Positions 1-6,017 of a stretch of DNA of 8,863 bases are shown piece after piece. Below the pieces are notes generated by a model. That model worked only from the letters and a program-made list of their open reading frames with translations, made no database searches and was not told the origin of the DNA. The stretch spans positions 1-8,863 of the forward strand of contig JALSHP010000365.1 in the NCBI GenBank assembly GCA_026982175.1, in the 5' to 3' direction. Position 1 is the stretch's first letter. Each line of letters opens with the position of its first letter. Made by a program: the position numbers and the translations under genes. This stretch comes from Campylobacteraceae bacterium (GTDB taxonomy: Bacteria; Campylobacterota; Campylobacteria; Campylobacterales; Sulfurovaceae).

Positions 1-422
1 ATAGATTGACCAATGAGCATGAGTTTATAGACGCTATTTTACCCTTAGTCGAGCATCATTTAAAACCCTCACAGTTCTACCAAGGAAAAGCCAAAAAGAG
101 TGCCTTTAGGCGATTGGCAACAAAAGTAAACATTGAAGAGTTGGTAGTGGTGGCTAAAGCAGACTTTTTAGGGCGAACTACCCCAGAATCTTTGGCAGGA
201 ATTTACCACGCAGGGGAGTGGGTGTTAGAGAGAGCCAAAGATTTAAAAGTGGCTCAAAAGCCACTAGAACCTTTGGTTCAAGGACGAGATTTAATCGCTT
301 TAGGTTTAGAGCCATCACCTAAGTTTAAAGCAATTTTAGAACTGGTTTATGAGAAGCAGTTAGAGGGAAGTTTAGAGAGTAAGCCCAGTGCGATAGATTT
401 TATAAAAGAGAGATATTTATGA
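1..422 (+). CDS. cca: CCA-adding tRNA nucleotidyltransferase, C-terminal part (5' truncated by window edge)
   Basis: The reading frame is open to the left edge (first full codon at base 3), so this is the last ~140 residues of a longer protein. A TTG at base 6 could be read as a start but is almost certainly an internal Leu. The visible part matches the region after the HD domain in the poly(A) polymerase/CCA-adding family: a stretch reading LTNE...LPLVEHHLKPSQFY, then AFRRLA...ADFLGR, then RDLIALGLEPSPKFK and a YEKQLEG-like tail, which is the usual end of these enzymes. The family adds or repairs the 3' CCA of tRNAs in the cytoplasm; the catalytic N-terminal half lies outside the window, so this cannot be checked directly. 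An HD-domain protein of unknown function is the alternative. The stop codon overlaps the start of the next gene (ATGA), which implies co-translation. Confidence 0.78.
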   Translation, partial: RLTNEHEFIDAILPLVEHHLKPSQFYQGKAKKSAFRRLATKVNIEELVVVAKADFLGRTTPESLAGIYHAGEWVLERAKDLKVAQKPLEPLVQGRDLIALGLEPSPKFKAILELVYEKQLEGSLESKPSAIDFIKERYL

Positions 423-1438
423 GTAAGATAGAACAAATAATTAAAGAGTTTGAAGAAGAAAACAGTGCTAAAATAGTTTATATTACACTTTTTGGTTCAA
501 AACTTTTTGGAACAGACAATCCAAATTCGGACACGGACTATAAGGGGATATTTATCCCTTCAAAAAGAGAGGTGTTGCTAAAAAGAGACATTGAGCATTA
601 TAACTATAACTCCAATACCAATGGTAAAAATGAGAAAGATGATGTGGATTTACAACTCTATAGCATCTACAAATGGTTCAATCTACTTAAAAAAGGGGAG
701 ACAGGAGCCTTAGATATTCTCTTTTCACTTTTTCGAGAAGATACCCAAGTTTACAATGACAAAGCGTTCACCTCACAGATGATGCAACACTATAAACGCT
801 TCTACAATCGTAACTTACACTCATTCATTGGCTACTGTGTGGGGCAGAGTAAAATGTACAATATCAAAGGGAAGCGTTTCCAAGAGTTACATCAATTTGT
901 AGCATTATTTGAAGCTTTAGCCATAACAGCGAGTAGTGATAAACTAGAAGATTATTTTCCACAGATAGAGAAGATTTTAGCTGATTCAAGTTTTAAGTAT
1001 GTCAAGTTTATTAGAGCAGCCATTTCACGAGGAAATCAAGCTTATAAAGAGGGGCGTTACATTGAGTTGTTGGGTAAACGTTTTGCAGGAAGTGTGACCG
1101 TTGGCTATTTTTCCAAAATGATAAGTGAGATGGAAGAGCAGTTTGGAAACCGAAGTAAAAATTCAGCAACAGGCGTGGATTTTAAGGCACTTTCTCACGC
1201 CGTAAGGGTCATTAGCGAGGTTGAAGAGCTTTTAGATGATGGGTTTATTACTTTTCCTTTGAAAAATAGGGTCTATATTACCTCCATTAAAGAGGGACAA
1301 GAATCGCTTGAAGCAGTGATGGACTATTTAGATGTAAAGTTAGATGAGGTAAATCAAAAGTTAGAGCAGAGTGCTTTACCCCAAAAGAGTGATGAGACGT
1401 TTATTGATGAATTTACTTTGGCGTTGATTGAGGGGTAG
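419..1438 (+). CDS. Minimal pol-beta-type nucleotidyltransferase, YcgL/RlaP-like
   Basis: A 339-residue cytoplasmic protein. The N-terminus has the nucleotidyltransferase signature: FGSKLFGT (residues 25-32), then SDTDYKGIF (37-45) with the metal-binding pair D38/D40, and a likely third carboxylate D77 in the DDVDLQLYS stretch. This spacing and the SDxDYKG form resemble the COG3541 (YcgL) and RlaP nucleotidyltransferases; RlaP members are linked to RNA repair in some bacteria. The remaining ~250 residues are mostly helical and carry no motif I can name. The ATG overlaps the stop of the CCA-adding enzyme by 4 bases, so the two are probably translated together, and a shared RNA-end-processing job is a reasonable inference. 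The substrate is unknown. An aminoglycoside- or protein-modifying (AMPylating) role cannot be excluded. There is no clear ribosome binding site, in keeping with translational coupling. Confidence 0.72.
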   Translation: MSKIEQIIKEFEEENSAKIVYITLFGSKLFGTDNPNSDTDYKGIFIPSKREVLLKRDIEHYNYNSNTNGKNEKDDVDLQLYSIYKWFNLLKKGETGALDILFSLFREDTQVYNDKAFTSQMMQHYKRFYNRNLHSFIGYCVGQSKMYNIKGKRFQELHQFVALFEALAITASSDKLEDYFPQIEKILADSSFKYVKFIRAAISRGNQAYKEGRYIELLGKRFAGSVTVGYFSKMISEMEEQFGNRSKNSATGVDFKALSHAVRVISEVEELLDDGFITFPLKNRVYITSIKEGQESLEAVMDYLDVKLDEVNQKLEQSALPQKSDETFIDEFTLALIEG

Positions 1439-1456
1439 ACATAATAAAAAACTAGC

Positions 1457-1462
1457 TATAAT
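1457..1462 (+). promoter_or_regulatory. -10 box of the first toxin-antitoxin operon
   Basis: A perfect TATAAT lies 34 bases before the antitoxin ATG and 18 bases after the previous stop. No good -35 box is present at the expected spacing, which is common for the main sigma factor in Campylobacterota. The palindrome immediately downstream suggests that transcription from here is repressed by the antitoxin or the TA complex. Confidence 0.6.
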
Positions 1463-1466
1463 ATAC

Positions 1467-1479
1467 CTACAATATGTAG
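1467..1479. promoter_or_regulatory. Candidate TA autoregulation operator (palindrome)
   Basis: Perfect inverted repeat CTACA-ATA-TGTAG directly after the -10 box, covering the likely transcription start. The flanks continue the symmetry imperfectly (TATAC on the left, TATA on the right). Phd-type antitoxins usually bind such short palindromes at their own promoter; the assignment here is inferred from position. Confidence 0.5.
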
Positions 1480-1495
1480 TATAAAAGGAGAGTCT

Positions 1496-1831
1496 ATGCA
1501 AACGGTAGCGATTAGGGATTTGAAAAATAACCCTTCAAACATGACCAAGTACTTAGAAAATAATGAAACAGTTTTCATTACAAAACATAGTAAACCCATA
1601 GGTATTACACTTCCTCTTAACGATGATACACTCTCTATAGGCATTAAAAATTTGGTGGCTATAGAGCAGTATAAAGATGGTTTGATTTCTCTTGGAAAGA
1701 TGGCAGAGTTTCTTGAAATAACTAAAAAAGAGGCGATGAGTCTGGTTAATCGTTTAGGTATTGATTGGTTAGAGTACAGTAAAGATGAACTTGATAAACA
1801 ACTAGAGAGTGCTACTAAATATGCTAAATAA
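1496..1831 (+). CDS. Antitoxin with Phd/YefM-like N-terminus and UPF0175 C-terminus
   Basis: 111 residues, with a strong ribosome binding site (AAAGGAG, 7 bases before the ATG). Residues 3-41 read as a Phd/YefM-type DNA-binding fold: AIRDLKNNPS, a helix (TKYLENNE), then the strand pair VFITKHSKPIGI. Residues 53-105 match the UPF0175 pattern: a short helix ending in QYKDG, then LISLGKMAEFLEITKKEA, then NRLGIDWLEYSKDEL. UPF0175 proteins are commonly found beside DUF3368 PIN toxins, as here. The likely role is to neutralise the toxin encoded 9 bases downstream through the C-terminal part and to repress its own promoter through the N-terminal part. Both assignments are from sequence patterns; the Phd half is the less certain because it is short. 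Confidence 0.75.
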   Translation: MQTVAIRDLKNNPSNMTKYLENNETVFITKHSKPIGITLPLNDDTLSIGIKNLVAIEQYKDGLISLGKMAEFLEITKKEAMSLVNRLGIDWLEYSKDELDKQLESATKYAK

Positions 1832-1840
1832 GTACACCAA

Positions 1841-2311
1841 ATGATAATTTCTGATGCTACTATTTTAATTACACTCATTAATATTGATGAGTTTAAGATT
1901 TTAAAGCTTTTTATAGAGAAGATTATTATCCCTTATGAAGTTTATCATGAGGTATCACAAAAACCAAATGCTAAAAAATATCTTGATATTCAGATAGAGG
2001 AAGCTTTTATCTCTGTGGAGAATTATGAAGATTTACAACTCTTTAAAGAGATAAATTATCTCTTAGATGCTGGAGAATCAGCCTCCATTACTTTGGCGAT
2101 AGAGCGTAATCTTCCTCTTATTATAGATGAAAAAAAAGGTCGAAAATTTGCCGAAAAACAGCAGGTTGAGATTATTGGCTTGGTTGGAATTTTACGGTTT
2201 TTATACCGTGATGGTCGATTGAGTAGAGAAGAGACTGTTAAGATTGTTAAAAAACTTAATGGTTCTGATTTTCGGATAAGCTCTAAACTTTTAGATTTAA
2301 TTTTAGCATAG
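1841..2311 (+). CDS. PIN-domain toxin, DUF3368 type
   Basis: 156 residues. PIN nucleases cleave RNA with a cluster of acidic residues around Mg or Mn. Here the cluster is visible as D5 (IISDAT), E37 (YEVYHEV), E79 (LDAGESASITLA) and D96 (PLIIDEKKGRKFA). The DAGE...LA, DEKKGR and GLVGILRF...GRLS elements and the ending FRISSKLLDLIL are characteristic of the DUF3368 branch. It lies 9 bases after the antitoxin with no clear Shine-Dalgarno sequence, so its translation probably depends on the antitoxin being translated, which keeps toxin below antitoxin. The last 29 bases overlap the 3' end of the convergent lpxH-like gene. All four acidic residues are intact, so the toxin looks functional. The target RNA is unknown. 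Confidence 0.8.
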   Translation: MIISDATILITLINIDEFKILKLFIEKIIIPYEVYHEVSQKPNAKKYLDIQIEEAFISVENYEDLQLFKEINYLLDAGESASITLAIERNLPLIIDEKKGRKFAEKQQVEIIGLVGILRFLYRDGRLSREETVKIVKKLNGSDFRISSKLLDLILA

Positions 2312-2993
2312 GTTCAATAAAAACAATTTCCCCACCTCTAACAATCCCCACTTTACCTTGACAAGCCAAAGAGGGCAAAGAAACATAGTTTTTATGTACT
2401 AAATTTTGATGAAAATGACCCTCTATAATGAGAGAATTTTTAGGGTAATGACTTCTAATGGCATCAAATCTTTTCGCATAGCCTTTAAAATCTCCACAGA
2501 TTTTTTTGACTTTGAGTTTGTTCATTCTATGGTTGATGATGCTCTTTTCAAAAGGTCGTAGGGTAATGAGTAGATATTTGTTGCGTAGGAGTTTAGAGTA
2601 TAGGTTGTAGCCAAATCCTGTCTTATATTTATCTCCGTGACTCAAAAAAACATCTTGTTCATTGAGTTTAAAATAAATAGGCTGTTCATCTCGACTATAA
2701 ACTTTTATGTGAGGAAAAATCTCTTTAAGACAAAAATCATGATTTCCCTCTAAGTAAATAATCTCTAAATCAAGAGAGAGTTCTTGTAAAAGGGCTATGG
2801 CTTCTTTAGAAAAAGTTTGAATGTACTCATTGTATCCAAAGAGTAAATCAAAAATATCTCCCATGAGAATGAGTTGAGGAGTTTTAATTTTTTGGGATTG
2901 AATATCTTTGAGGAGTTTTAAAAAAGCATCGCCATGGTGAGGGTAATGAGCATCAGCAATAAAAAGAGCATTCTCTTTTAAGCGTTTTGACAT
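2283..2993 (-). CDS. lpxH: UDP-2,3-diacylglucosamine diphosphatase-like metallophosphoesterase
   Basis: 236 residues, calcineurin-like phosphoesterase fold with every metal motif in order: D14-A-H16, GDIFD (45-49), GNHD (83-86), SHGD (118-121) and GHFH (192-195). The length and the order DxH / GDxxD / GNHD / HGD / GHxH fit LpxH, which removes UMP from UDP-2,3-diacylglucosamine to give lipid X in lipid A synthesis at the inner membrane. The general metallophosphatase call is near certain; the exact substrate is inferred, since related family members are uncharacterised. The ATG overlaps the end of perR by 16 bases, so it is co-transcribed with perR and possibly peroxide-responsive. The 3' end overlaps the PIN toxin gene by 29 bases. 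Confidence 0.72.
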   Translation of the reverse strand: MSKRLKENALFIADAHYPHHGDAFLKLLKDIQSQKIKTPQLILMGDIFDLLFGYNEYIQTFSKEAIALLQELSLDLEIIYLEGNHDFCLKEIFPHIKVYSRDEQPIYFKLNEQDVFLSHGDKYKTGFGYNLYSKLLRNKYLLITLRPFEKSIINHRMNKLKVKKICGDFKGYAKRFDAIRSHYPKNSLIIEGHFHQNLVHKNYVSLPSLACQGKVGIVRGGEIVFIEPMLKLNLKV

Positions 2994-3379
2994 TTTTCAC
3001 AAAGCCCAAAAAGATTAATTTGTGAGGCTTTAAGTCGAAAGTTTTCAATGACCAAAGCTTCTTTAGTTGCAGGGGTTATTTGGGTATCTTTAATCTCGCC
3101 ACACACTTCACAAATGAGGTGCATGTGTTCTTCTTTTTTGAGTTCATATTTAGACTTTTCACCGTTGAGAGGTACTTCAATAATAACATTGTTCTCTTGC
3201 ATCACAATGATGTTTTTATAGATCGTGGCTAAAGAGAGAGTAGGGTACTGCTCTTTTACACTGTCGTAAATATCATCAATATTGATGTGTCCTGCATGGT
3301 CAATGGTCTTTAATATGGAGGTACGTTGAATGGTGGCTTTTAAATCATTGTTTTTTAATAGTGATATGTAGTTTGTCAT
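2978..3379 (-). CDS. perR: Fur-family regulator, PerR-like peroxide sensor
   Basis: 133 residues. An N-terminal winged helix (about 10-75, with the recognition stretch TLSLATIYKNI) is followed by the Fur dimerisation domain. Two CxxC pairs, C90/C93 and C127/C130, form the structural zinc site. Aligning by eye with Bacillus PerR from memory, the regulatory metal ligands are H31, E79, H85, H87 and D98. D98 occupies the position where PerR has Asp and Fur has Glu, which favours a peroxide sensor over an iron sensor. E79 replaces the usual Asp of PerR, so metal preference may differ. PerR represses peroxide-defence genes until its metal-bound histidines are oxidised. It lies just downstream of a peroxiredoxin gene on the same strand and overlaps the lpxH-like gene. 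It probably controls itself and the peroxiredoxin. Confidence 0.78.
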   Translation of the reverse strand: MTNYISLLKNNDLKATIQRTSILKTIDHAGHINIDDIYDSVKEQYPTLSLATIYKNIIVMQENNVIIEVPLNGEKSKYELKKEEHMHLICEVCGEIKDTQITPATKEALVIENFRLKASQINLFGLCEKCQNA

Positions 3380-3398
3380 GATTTTGCCTTATGGTTTT

Positions 3399-3454
3399 TA
3401 GTTATTTAATAAATACTTATATAAATATTATAGTCAATAATACTTAAATAACTA
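3399..3454. promoter_or_regulatory. Inverted repeat flanking the perR promoter (possible Fur/PerR operator)
   Basis: The arms TAGTTATTTAA (3399-3409) and TTAAATAACTA (3444-3454) are perfect reverse complements of 11 bases, 34 bases apart, with the TATAAT between them. Two direct copies of ATACTTA (3413-3419 and 3440-3446) lie inside. Fur-family proteins bind AT-rich symmetric sites, so autoregulation by PerR is plausible. AT-rich DNA gives chance repeats, but 11 perfect bases around a promoter is unusual. Confidence 0.4.
3427..3432 (-). promoter_or_regulatory. -10 box of perR
   Basis: The minus strand reads TATAAT about 48 bases before the perR ATG, directly after a TTGAC that is too close to act as its -35. 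It lies within the loop of a long inverted repeat, which suggests regulated transcription separate from the peroxiredoxin gene upstream. Confidence 0.5.
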
Positions 3455-3468
3455 TTGGTTATGAGTAG

Positions 3469-3486
3469 GGTGCATTTTAATGCACC
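3469..3486. terminator. Hairpin after the peroxiredoxin gene
   Basis: GGTGCAT and ATGCACC form a perfect 7-base stem with a 4-base loop, about 30 bases after the peroxiredoxin stop. No T tract follows on the minus strand, so it is at best a weak or partial terminator, or an mRNA 3' stabiliser that lets some transcription continue into perR. Confidence 0.35.
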
Positions 3487-3515
3487 ACCACAAAATAGGT
3501 GTAATAAATTACAGC

Positions 3516-4112
3516 CTACAGTTCGTCAGCATGTTTTGCAAGATAATCAGCAACACCAGCAGTGTCAGCTTTCATACCTTCGTCACCTTTAACCCAACCA
3601 GCAGGACAAACTTCACCAAACTCGTTAGTAAAGAGCATTGTATCTACCATTCTAAGCATCTCATCAATGTTTCTTCCAAGTGGTAAGTCATTTACTACGG
3701 CGTGTCTAACTGTACCGTCAGCATCAATAAGGAATGAACCTCTAAGTGCAACAGCGTCATTAAGAAGAACATCATAGTCTCTGGCAATTTGTTTGCTAAG
3801 GTCAGCAACCAAAGGCATATCAACTTTACCAATTCCACCATTTTCAACAGCAGTTTCTCTCCAAGCAAAGTGTGAGAATTGGCTATCTACAGATACACCA
3901 ATAACGTTTACACCTTTTGCTCTAAAGTCAGCTGCTCTTTTTGAAAATGCAATAATTTCTGAAGGACATACAAATGTAAAGTCTAGTGGATAGAAGAAAA
4001 GTACTGCACCTTTTTCACCTAAGTTGCTCATTAGGTTGAAGTCTTCTACGATTGTTCCATTTGCAAGTACAGCTGCTGCTGTGAAGTCTGGGGCTTTGTT
4101 AGTTACGATCAT
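3516..4112 (-). CDS. tsaA: Typical 2-Cys peroxiredoxin (AhpC/TSA)
   Basis: 198 residues, the same length as the Helicobacter TsaA/AhpC as I recall it, and very similar throughout. The peroxidatic Cys49 sits in DFTFVCPSE and the resolving Cys169 in GEVCPAGW. A GGIG loop (around residue 93) is present, while the C-terminal Tyr-Phe of over-oxidation-sensitive eukaryotic forms is Tyr-Leu. The enzyme reduces H2O2 and organic hydroperoxides in the cytoplasm using thioredoxin; no AhpF-like reductase is nearby. The start is fixed by AAGGAATT shortly before the ATG. It is transcribed toward perR, 136 bases away. Its sequence is somewhat richer in GC at third positions than its neighbours, as expected for a highly expressed gene. 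Confidence 0.92.
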   Translation of the reverse strand: MIVTNKAPDFTAAAVLANGTIVEDFNLMSNLGEKGAVLFFYPLDFTFVCPSEIIAFSKRAADFRAKGVNVIGVSVDSQFSHFAWRETAVENGGIGKVDMPLVADLSKQIARDYDVLLNDAVALRGSFLIDADGTVRHAVVNDLPLGRNIDEMLRMVDTMLFTNEFGEVCPAGWVKGDEGMKADTAGVADYLAKHADEL

Positions 4113-4151
4113 GGTAATTCCTTAAATAATAATTTTTATTAACAATGGAAT

Positions 4152-4157
4152 ATTATC
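4152..4157 (-). promoter_or_regulatory. Possible -10 box of the peroxiredoxin gene
   Basis: The minus strand reads GATAAT about 40 bases before the ATG, just after the terminator hairpin of the upstream lipoprotein gene, so the peroxiredoxin gene has its own promoter. The leader that follows holds a run of AATAATAATTTTTATT-like symmetric AT sequence (4125-4140) that could be a Fur/PerR site. The identification of both is by eye. Confidence 0.4.
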
Positions 4158-4167
4158 GTATTGAACT

Positions 4168-4195
4168 AAAAAGAAGTTTAGATGGACTTCTTTTT
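4168..4195 (-). terminator. Intrinsic terminator of the lipoprotein gene
   Basis: AAAAAGAAGT (4168-4177) and ACTTCTTTTT (4186-4195) pair perfectly over 10 bases around an 8-base loop. On the minus strand the second arm ends in five Ts. The first arm encodes the Lys-rich C-terminus (KDKKKSI) and the stop codon lies in the loop, so the terminator is built into the end of the coding sequence. The A/T-rich outer stem could also work on the plus strand. Confidence 0.6.
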
Positions 4196-4825
4196 GTCTT
4201 TAATGATCAGTTTCACAGGTTCAGCGGTATTTTCCCCCATGTAAGGAGCTGCTGCTTCTATGAGTAAAGGGATAATTTTTCGTAAATTTTTAGATTCACC
4301 CACGGAAGAGACATCGACACGCCACAACTCTTTGTCTGATTGGTCTTTGGCTAAGAGCGTGATGTAACGGTTGTAGTAAGTACGGGTTTTGGTGTAGGTG
4401 TTGTAACTACTACCATAAAAGTCATTGTAAAAAAATGGATGATAGTGTCTATAATATCTGCCATAAGGAAAGCCCCAACCCATACTAAACGAGATATTAG
4501 GTTCAACATAAACCTCTGTTTCTTCATCGACTTTTTCAAGTCCATAGTCAAAATAGAGTGAGGTTTCTGCTCCTTGATGTTCACTCATTAGCATGTAGCC
4601 CTTTTGTTGCATGGTTTCACTAAGTTTTTGAGCATAAGTTTTAAAGAGTATGCCATTGCTCTCTTTTTTCTCATCTAAAGCTTTGATGGTGTAGCTTGTA
4701 GGTGCAATGGAGATGTTTGGAGCAGTAATGGCATCGAGGGTCACACGATATTTTGGCGTAACCGAACACCCTGTGGTGAAGAAAAATGTAAAAAGTGTTA
4801 GACTTATTAGTAAAATACGGTTCAT
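4178..4825 (-). CDS. Outer-membrane-type lipoprotein, DUF4136-like
   Basis: 215 residues. The N-terminus is a lipoprotein signal: MNRILLISLTLFTFF, then the lipobox TTGC with the lipidated Cys20. No Asp follows the Cys, so sorting to the outer membrane is plausible. The mature part starts with a strand-rich segment (about 26-50), then a helix with KTYAQKLSETMQQKGY (62-77), then a strand ASLYFDYGLEKV-like stretch, an aromatic segment rich in Tyr and Phe (117-154), and a closing ITLLAKD...ELWRVDV region. That order resembles DUF4136 proteins, whose function is unknown. A good AAGGAG site lies 9 bases before the ATG. It is a single-gene unit, divergent from the thioredoxin-modA operon. Confidence 0.68.
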   Translation of the reverse strand: MNRILLISLTLFTFFFTTGCSVTPKYRVTLDAITAPNISIAPTSYTIKALDEKKESNGILFKTYAQKLSETMQQKGYMLMSEHQGAETSLYFDYGLEKVDEETEVYVEPNISFSMGWGFPYGRYYRHYHPFFYNDFYGSSYNTYTKTRTYYNRYITLLAKDQSDKELWRVDVSSVGESKNLRKIIPLLIEAAAPYMGENTAEPVKLIIKDKKKSI

Positions 4826-4838
4826 AATTTAAAACTCC

Positions 4839-4866
4839 TTGATGATTTTATATAGTTTACTATAAA
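4839..4866 (+). promoter_or_regulatory. Promoter of the thioredoxin-modA operon
   Basis: TTGATG (4839-4844), a 16-base spacer and TATAAA (4861-4866) lie 41 bases before the thioredoxin-like ATG. The spacer and -10 box contain a perfect palindrome TATAGT-TT-ACTATA (4851-4864), so a regulator could bind over the promoter. The region also serves the divergent lipoprotein gene, whose own -10 box may be TATAGT on the minus strand (4883-4888). Confidence 0.5.
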
Positions 4867-4907
4867 CTTTCTTATTTTAGATACTATACGTTTTATTAGG
4901 AAGAGAT

Positions 4908-5252
4908 ATGATAAATATAGAAACACTAGAAGTACAACAATATGCCGACATAGAAGATAAGATAGGCAATGGAAAGCCGACCATCATTGCTTTTGGTATG
5001 AGTCATTGCTACTCATGCCTTGCCATGTCCAAGATGTTTGCCGAGATTTTAAAAGAACATCCAGAGTATCAAATCTATTCAGTTGACGGACAAAAAGAGC
5101 GTTTAATCTTAAGAGATAAATACAAACTAAAACTCATGCCTGTGCAACTCTTTTTTGATGCCGAGGGGAACGAAGTGTTGCGACATGAGGGGGCTTATAA
5201 AAAGCCTATATTGGAGATTATCATGAAAAAACATGGTTTTGGGTCTTATTAA
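4908..5252 (+). CDS. Thioredoxin-fold protein with a CYSC active site
   Basis: 114 residues, cytoplasmic (no signal peptide). Thioredoxin fold: a strand PTIIAFGM (24-31), the redox pair C34-Y-S-C37 followed by a helix, a second strand YQIYSVDG (54-61), then the cis-proline P78 in KLKLMPVQLFF and a final helix. The CYSC pair differs from the CGPC of true thioredoxin, so it is more likely a specialised disulfide reductase or a partner of one protein. A clear ribosome binding site (AGGAAGAG) precedes the ATG. The modA start lies 1 base after its stop, so the two are co-transcribed; a link with molybdate uptake is only contextual. Confidence 0.75.
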   Translation: MINIETLEVQQYADIEDKIGNGKPTIIAFGMSHCYSCLAMSKMFAEILKEHPEYQIYSVDGQKERLILRDKYKLKLMPVQLFFDAEGNEVLRHEGAYKKPILEIIMKKHGFGSY

Positions 5253-5253
5253 G

Positions 5254-6000
5254 ATGCGATTTAAATTTTTACTTTTGGTGCTATTTAGCACTTTTGTGAT
5301 GGCAGATAAAATCACCGTAGCCCTAGCAGCTAATGTCGCTTACGCCATTGACGACCTAAAAAAAGAGTTTAAGAAACTTTACCCAAACATTGAAGTGCAG
5401 ATAGTGCTAGGGGGAACAGGAAAACTCACAGCCCAAATCATGCATAAAGCTCCTTACGACATCTTGATGGGGGCAAACATGATGTACCCAGAAACCTTGT
5501 ACCAAAAAGGCTTTGCCGTGACCAGACCTTTGGTGTATGCTAAAGGTTCATTGGCTTTAGTGAGCCGTACCAAACGCGACTTTAACAAAGGATTAGACCT
5601 CATAAAAGAGGCAAACATCAAAAAAATAGCCATTGCCAATCCTAAAACAGCTCCTTATGGGGTAGCTACTTTTGAAGCGTTAAAAAATGCGAAACTTTTA
5701 GAAACTGTAAAATCTAAATTTATCTATGGTGAGTCCATTTCTCAAACGGTCATCTACACTACTAAAGTAAGTGATGTTGGCTTCATTGCTAAGTCAGCTC
5801 TTTTTTCTCCTAAGATGGCACACCTCAAAGAAGGTGCTAATTGGATAGAAGTTGATGCTAAACTCTATGCTCCTATTGAACAAGGGATTGTCATCTTGAA
5901 ACATGGGGCGAAAAATGCTGAAGTATCGGCTTTTTATGCCTTTGTTTTTTCTCGTGAAGCTCAAAGGGTTTTTGAGAGGTTTGGGTATTTGATGGAGTAG
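5254..6000 (+). CDS. modA: Molybdate ABC transporter, periplasmic substrate-binding protein
   Basis: I place the start at the ATG of base 5254 (248 residues) rather than the in-frame ATG at 5233, because it begins a clean signal peptide (MRFKFLLLVLFSTFVMA, cleavage after Ala17) and avoids overlap with the thioredoxin-like gene. The mature protein begins with the strand DKITVALAAN typical of ModA, then LGGTGKLTAQI and APYDILMGAN, then IAIANPKTAPYGVA, and ends with YAFVFSREAQRVFERFGY. It binds molybdate (or tungstate) in the periplasm and delivers it to ModB. Normally modB follows directly; here about 1.3 kb with a toxin-antitoxin pair and an extra gene separates them. Metal preference cannot be read from the sequence. 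Confidence 0.88.
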   Translation: MRFKFLLLVLFSTFVMADKITVALAANVAYAIDDLKKEFKKLYPNIEVQIVLGGTGKLTAQIMHKAPYDILMGANMMYPETLYQKGFAVTRPLVYAKGSLALVSRTKRDFNKGLDLIKEANIKKIAIANPKTAPYGVATFEALKNAKLLETVKSKFIYGESISQTVIYTTKVSDVGFIAKSALFSPKMAHLKEGANWIEVDAKLYAPIEQGIVILKHGAKNAEVSAFYAFVFSREAQRVFERFGYLME

Positions 6001-6017
6001 GGGAAGTGTGGTATAAT
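5989..6017 (+). promoter_or_regulatory. Promoter of the second toxin-antitoxin unit, inside modA
   Basis: TTGATG (5989-5994), a 17-base spacer, and an extended -10 box (TG at 6009-6010, one base, TATAAT at 6012-6017). It is the best sigma-70-type promoter in the window, and its -35 lies within the last codons of modA. The leader up to the antitoxin ATG is about 30 bases and includes two direct CAAATA copies (6021-6033). Confidence 0.65.

Noticed and set aside
1456..1878. 140-codon minus-strand open frame
   Set aside because: It is antisense to the antitoxin gene, has no recognisable domain, and the plus-strand gene has a strong ribosome binding site and family match.
3480..3993. Three plus-strand open frames opposite the peroxiredoxin gene
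   Set aside because: They are shadows of a highly conserved peroxiredoxin; their peptides are low-complexity Ser/Thr-rich and match nothing.
4351..4584. 77-codon minus-strand frame inside the lipoprotein gene
   Set aside because: Same strand but a different frame within a gene that has a lipobox and a clear ribosome binding site.
5233..5253. Upstream ATG as the modA start
   Set aside because: It adds seven residues before a clean signal peptide and would overlap the thioredoxin-like gene; the ATG at 5254 fits better.
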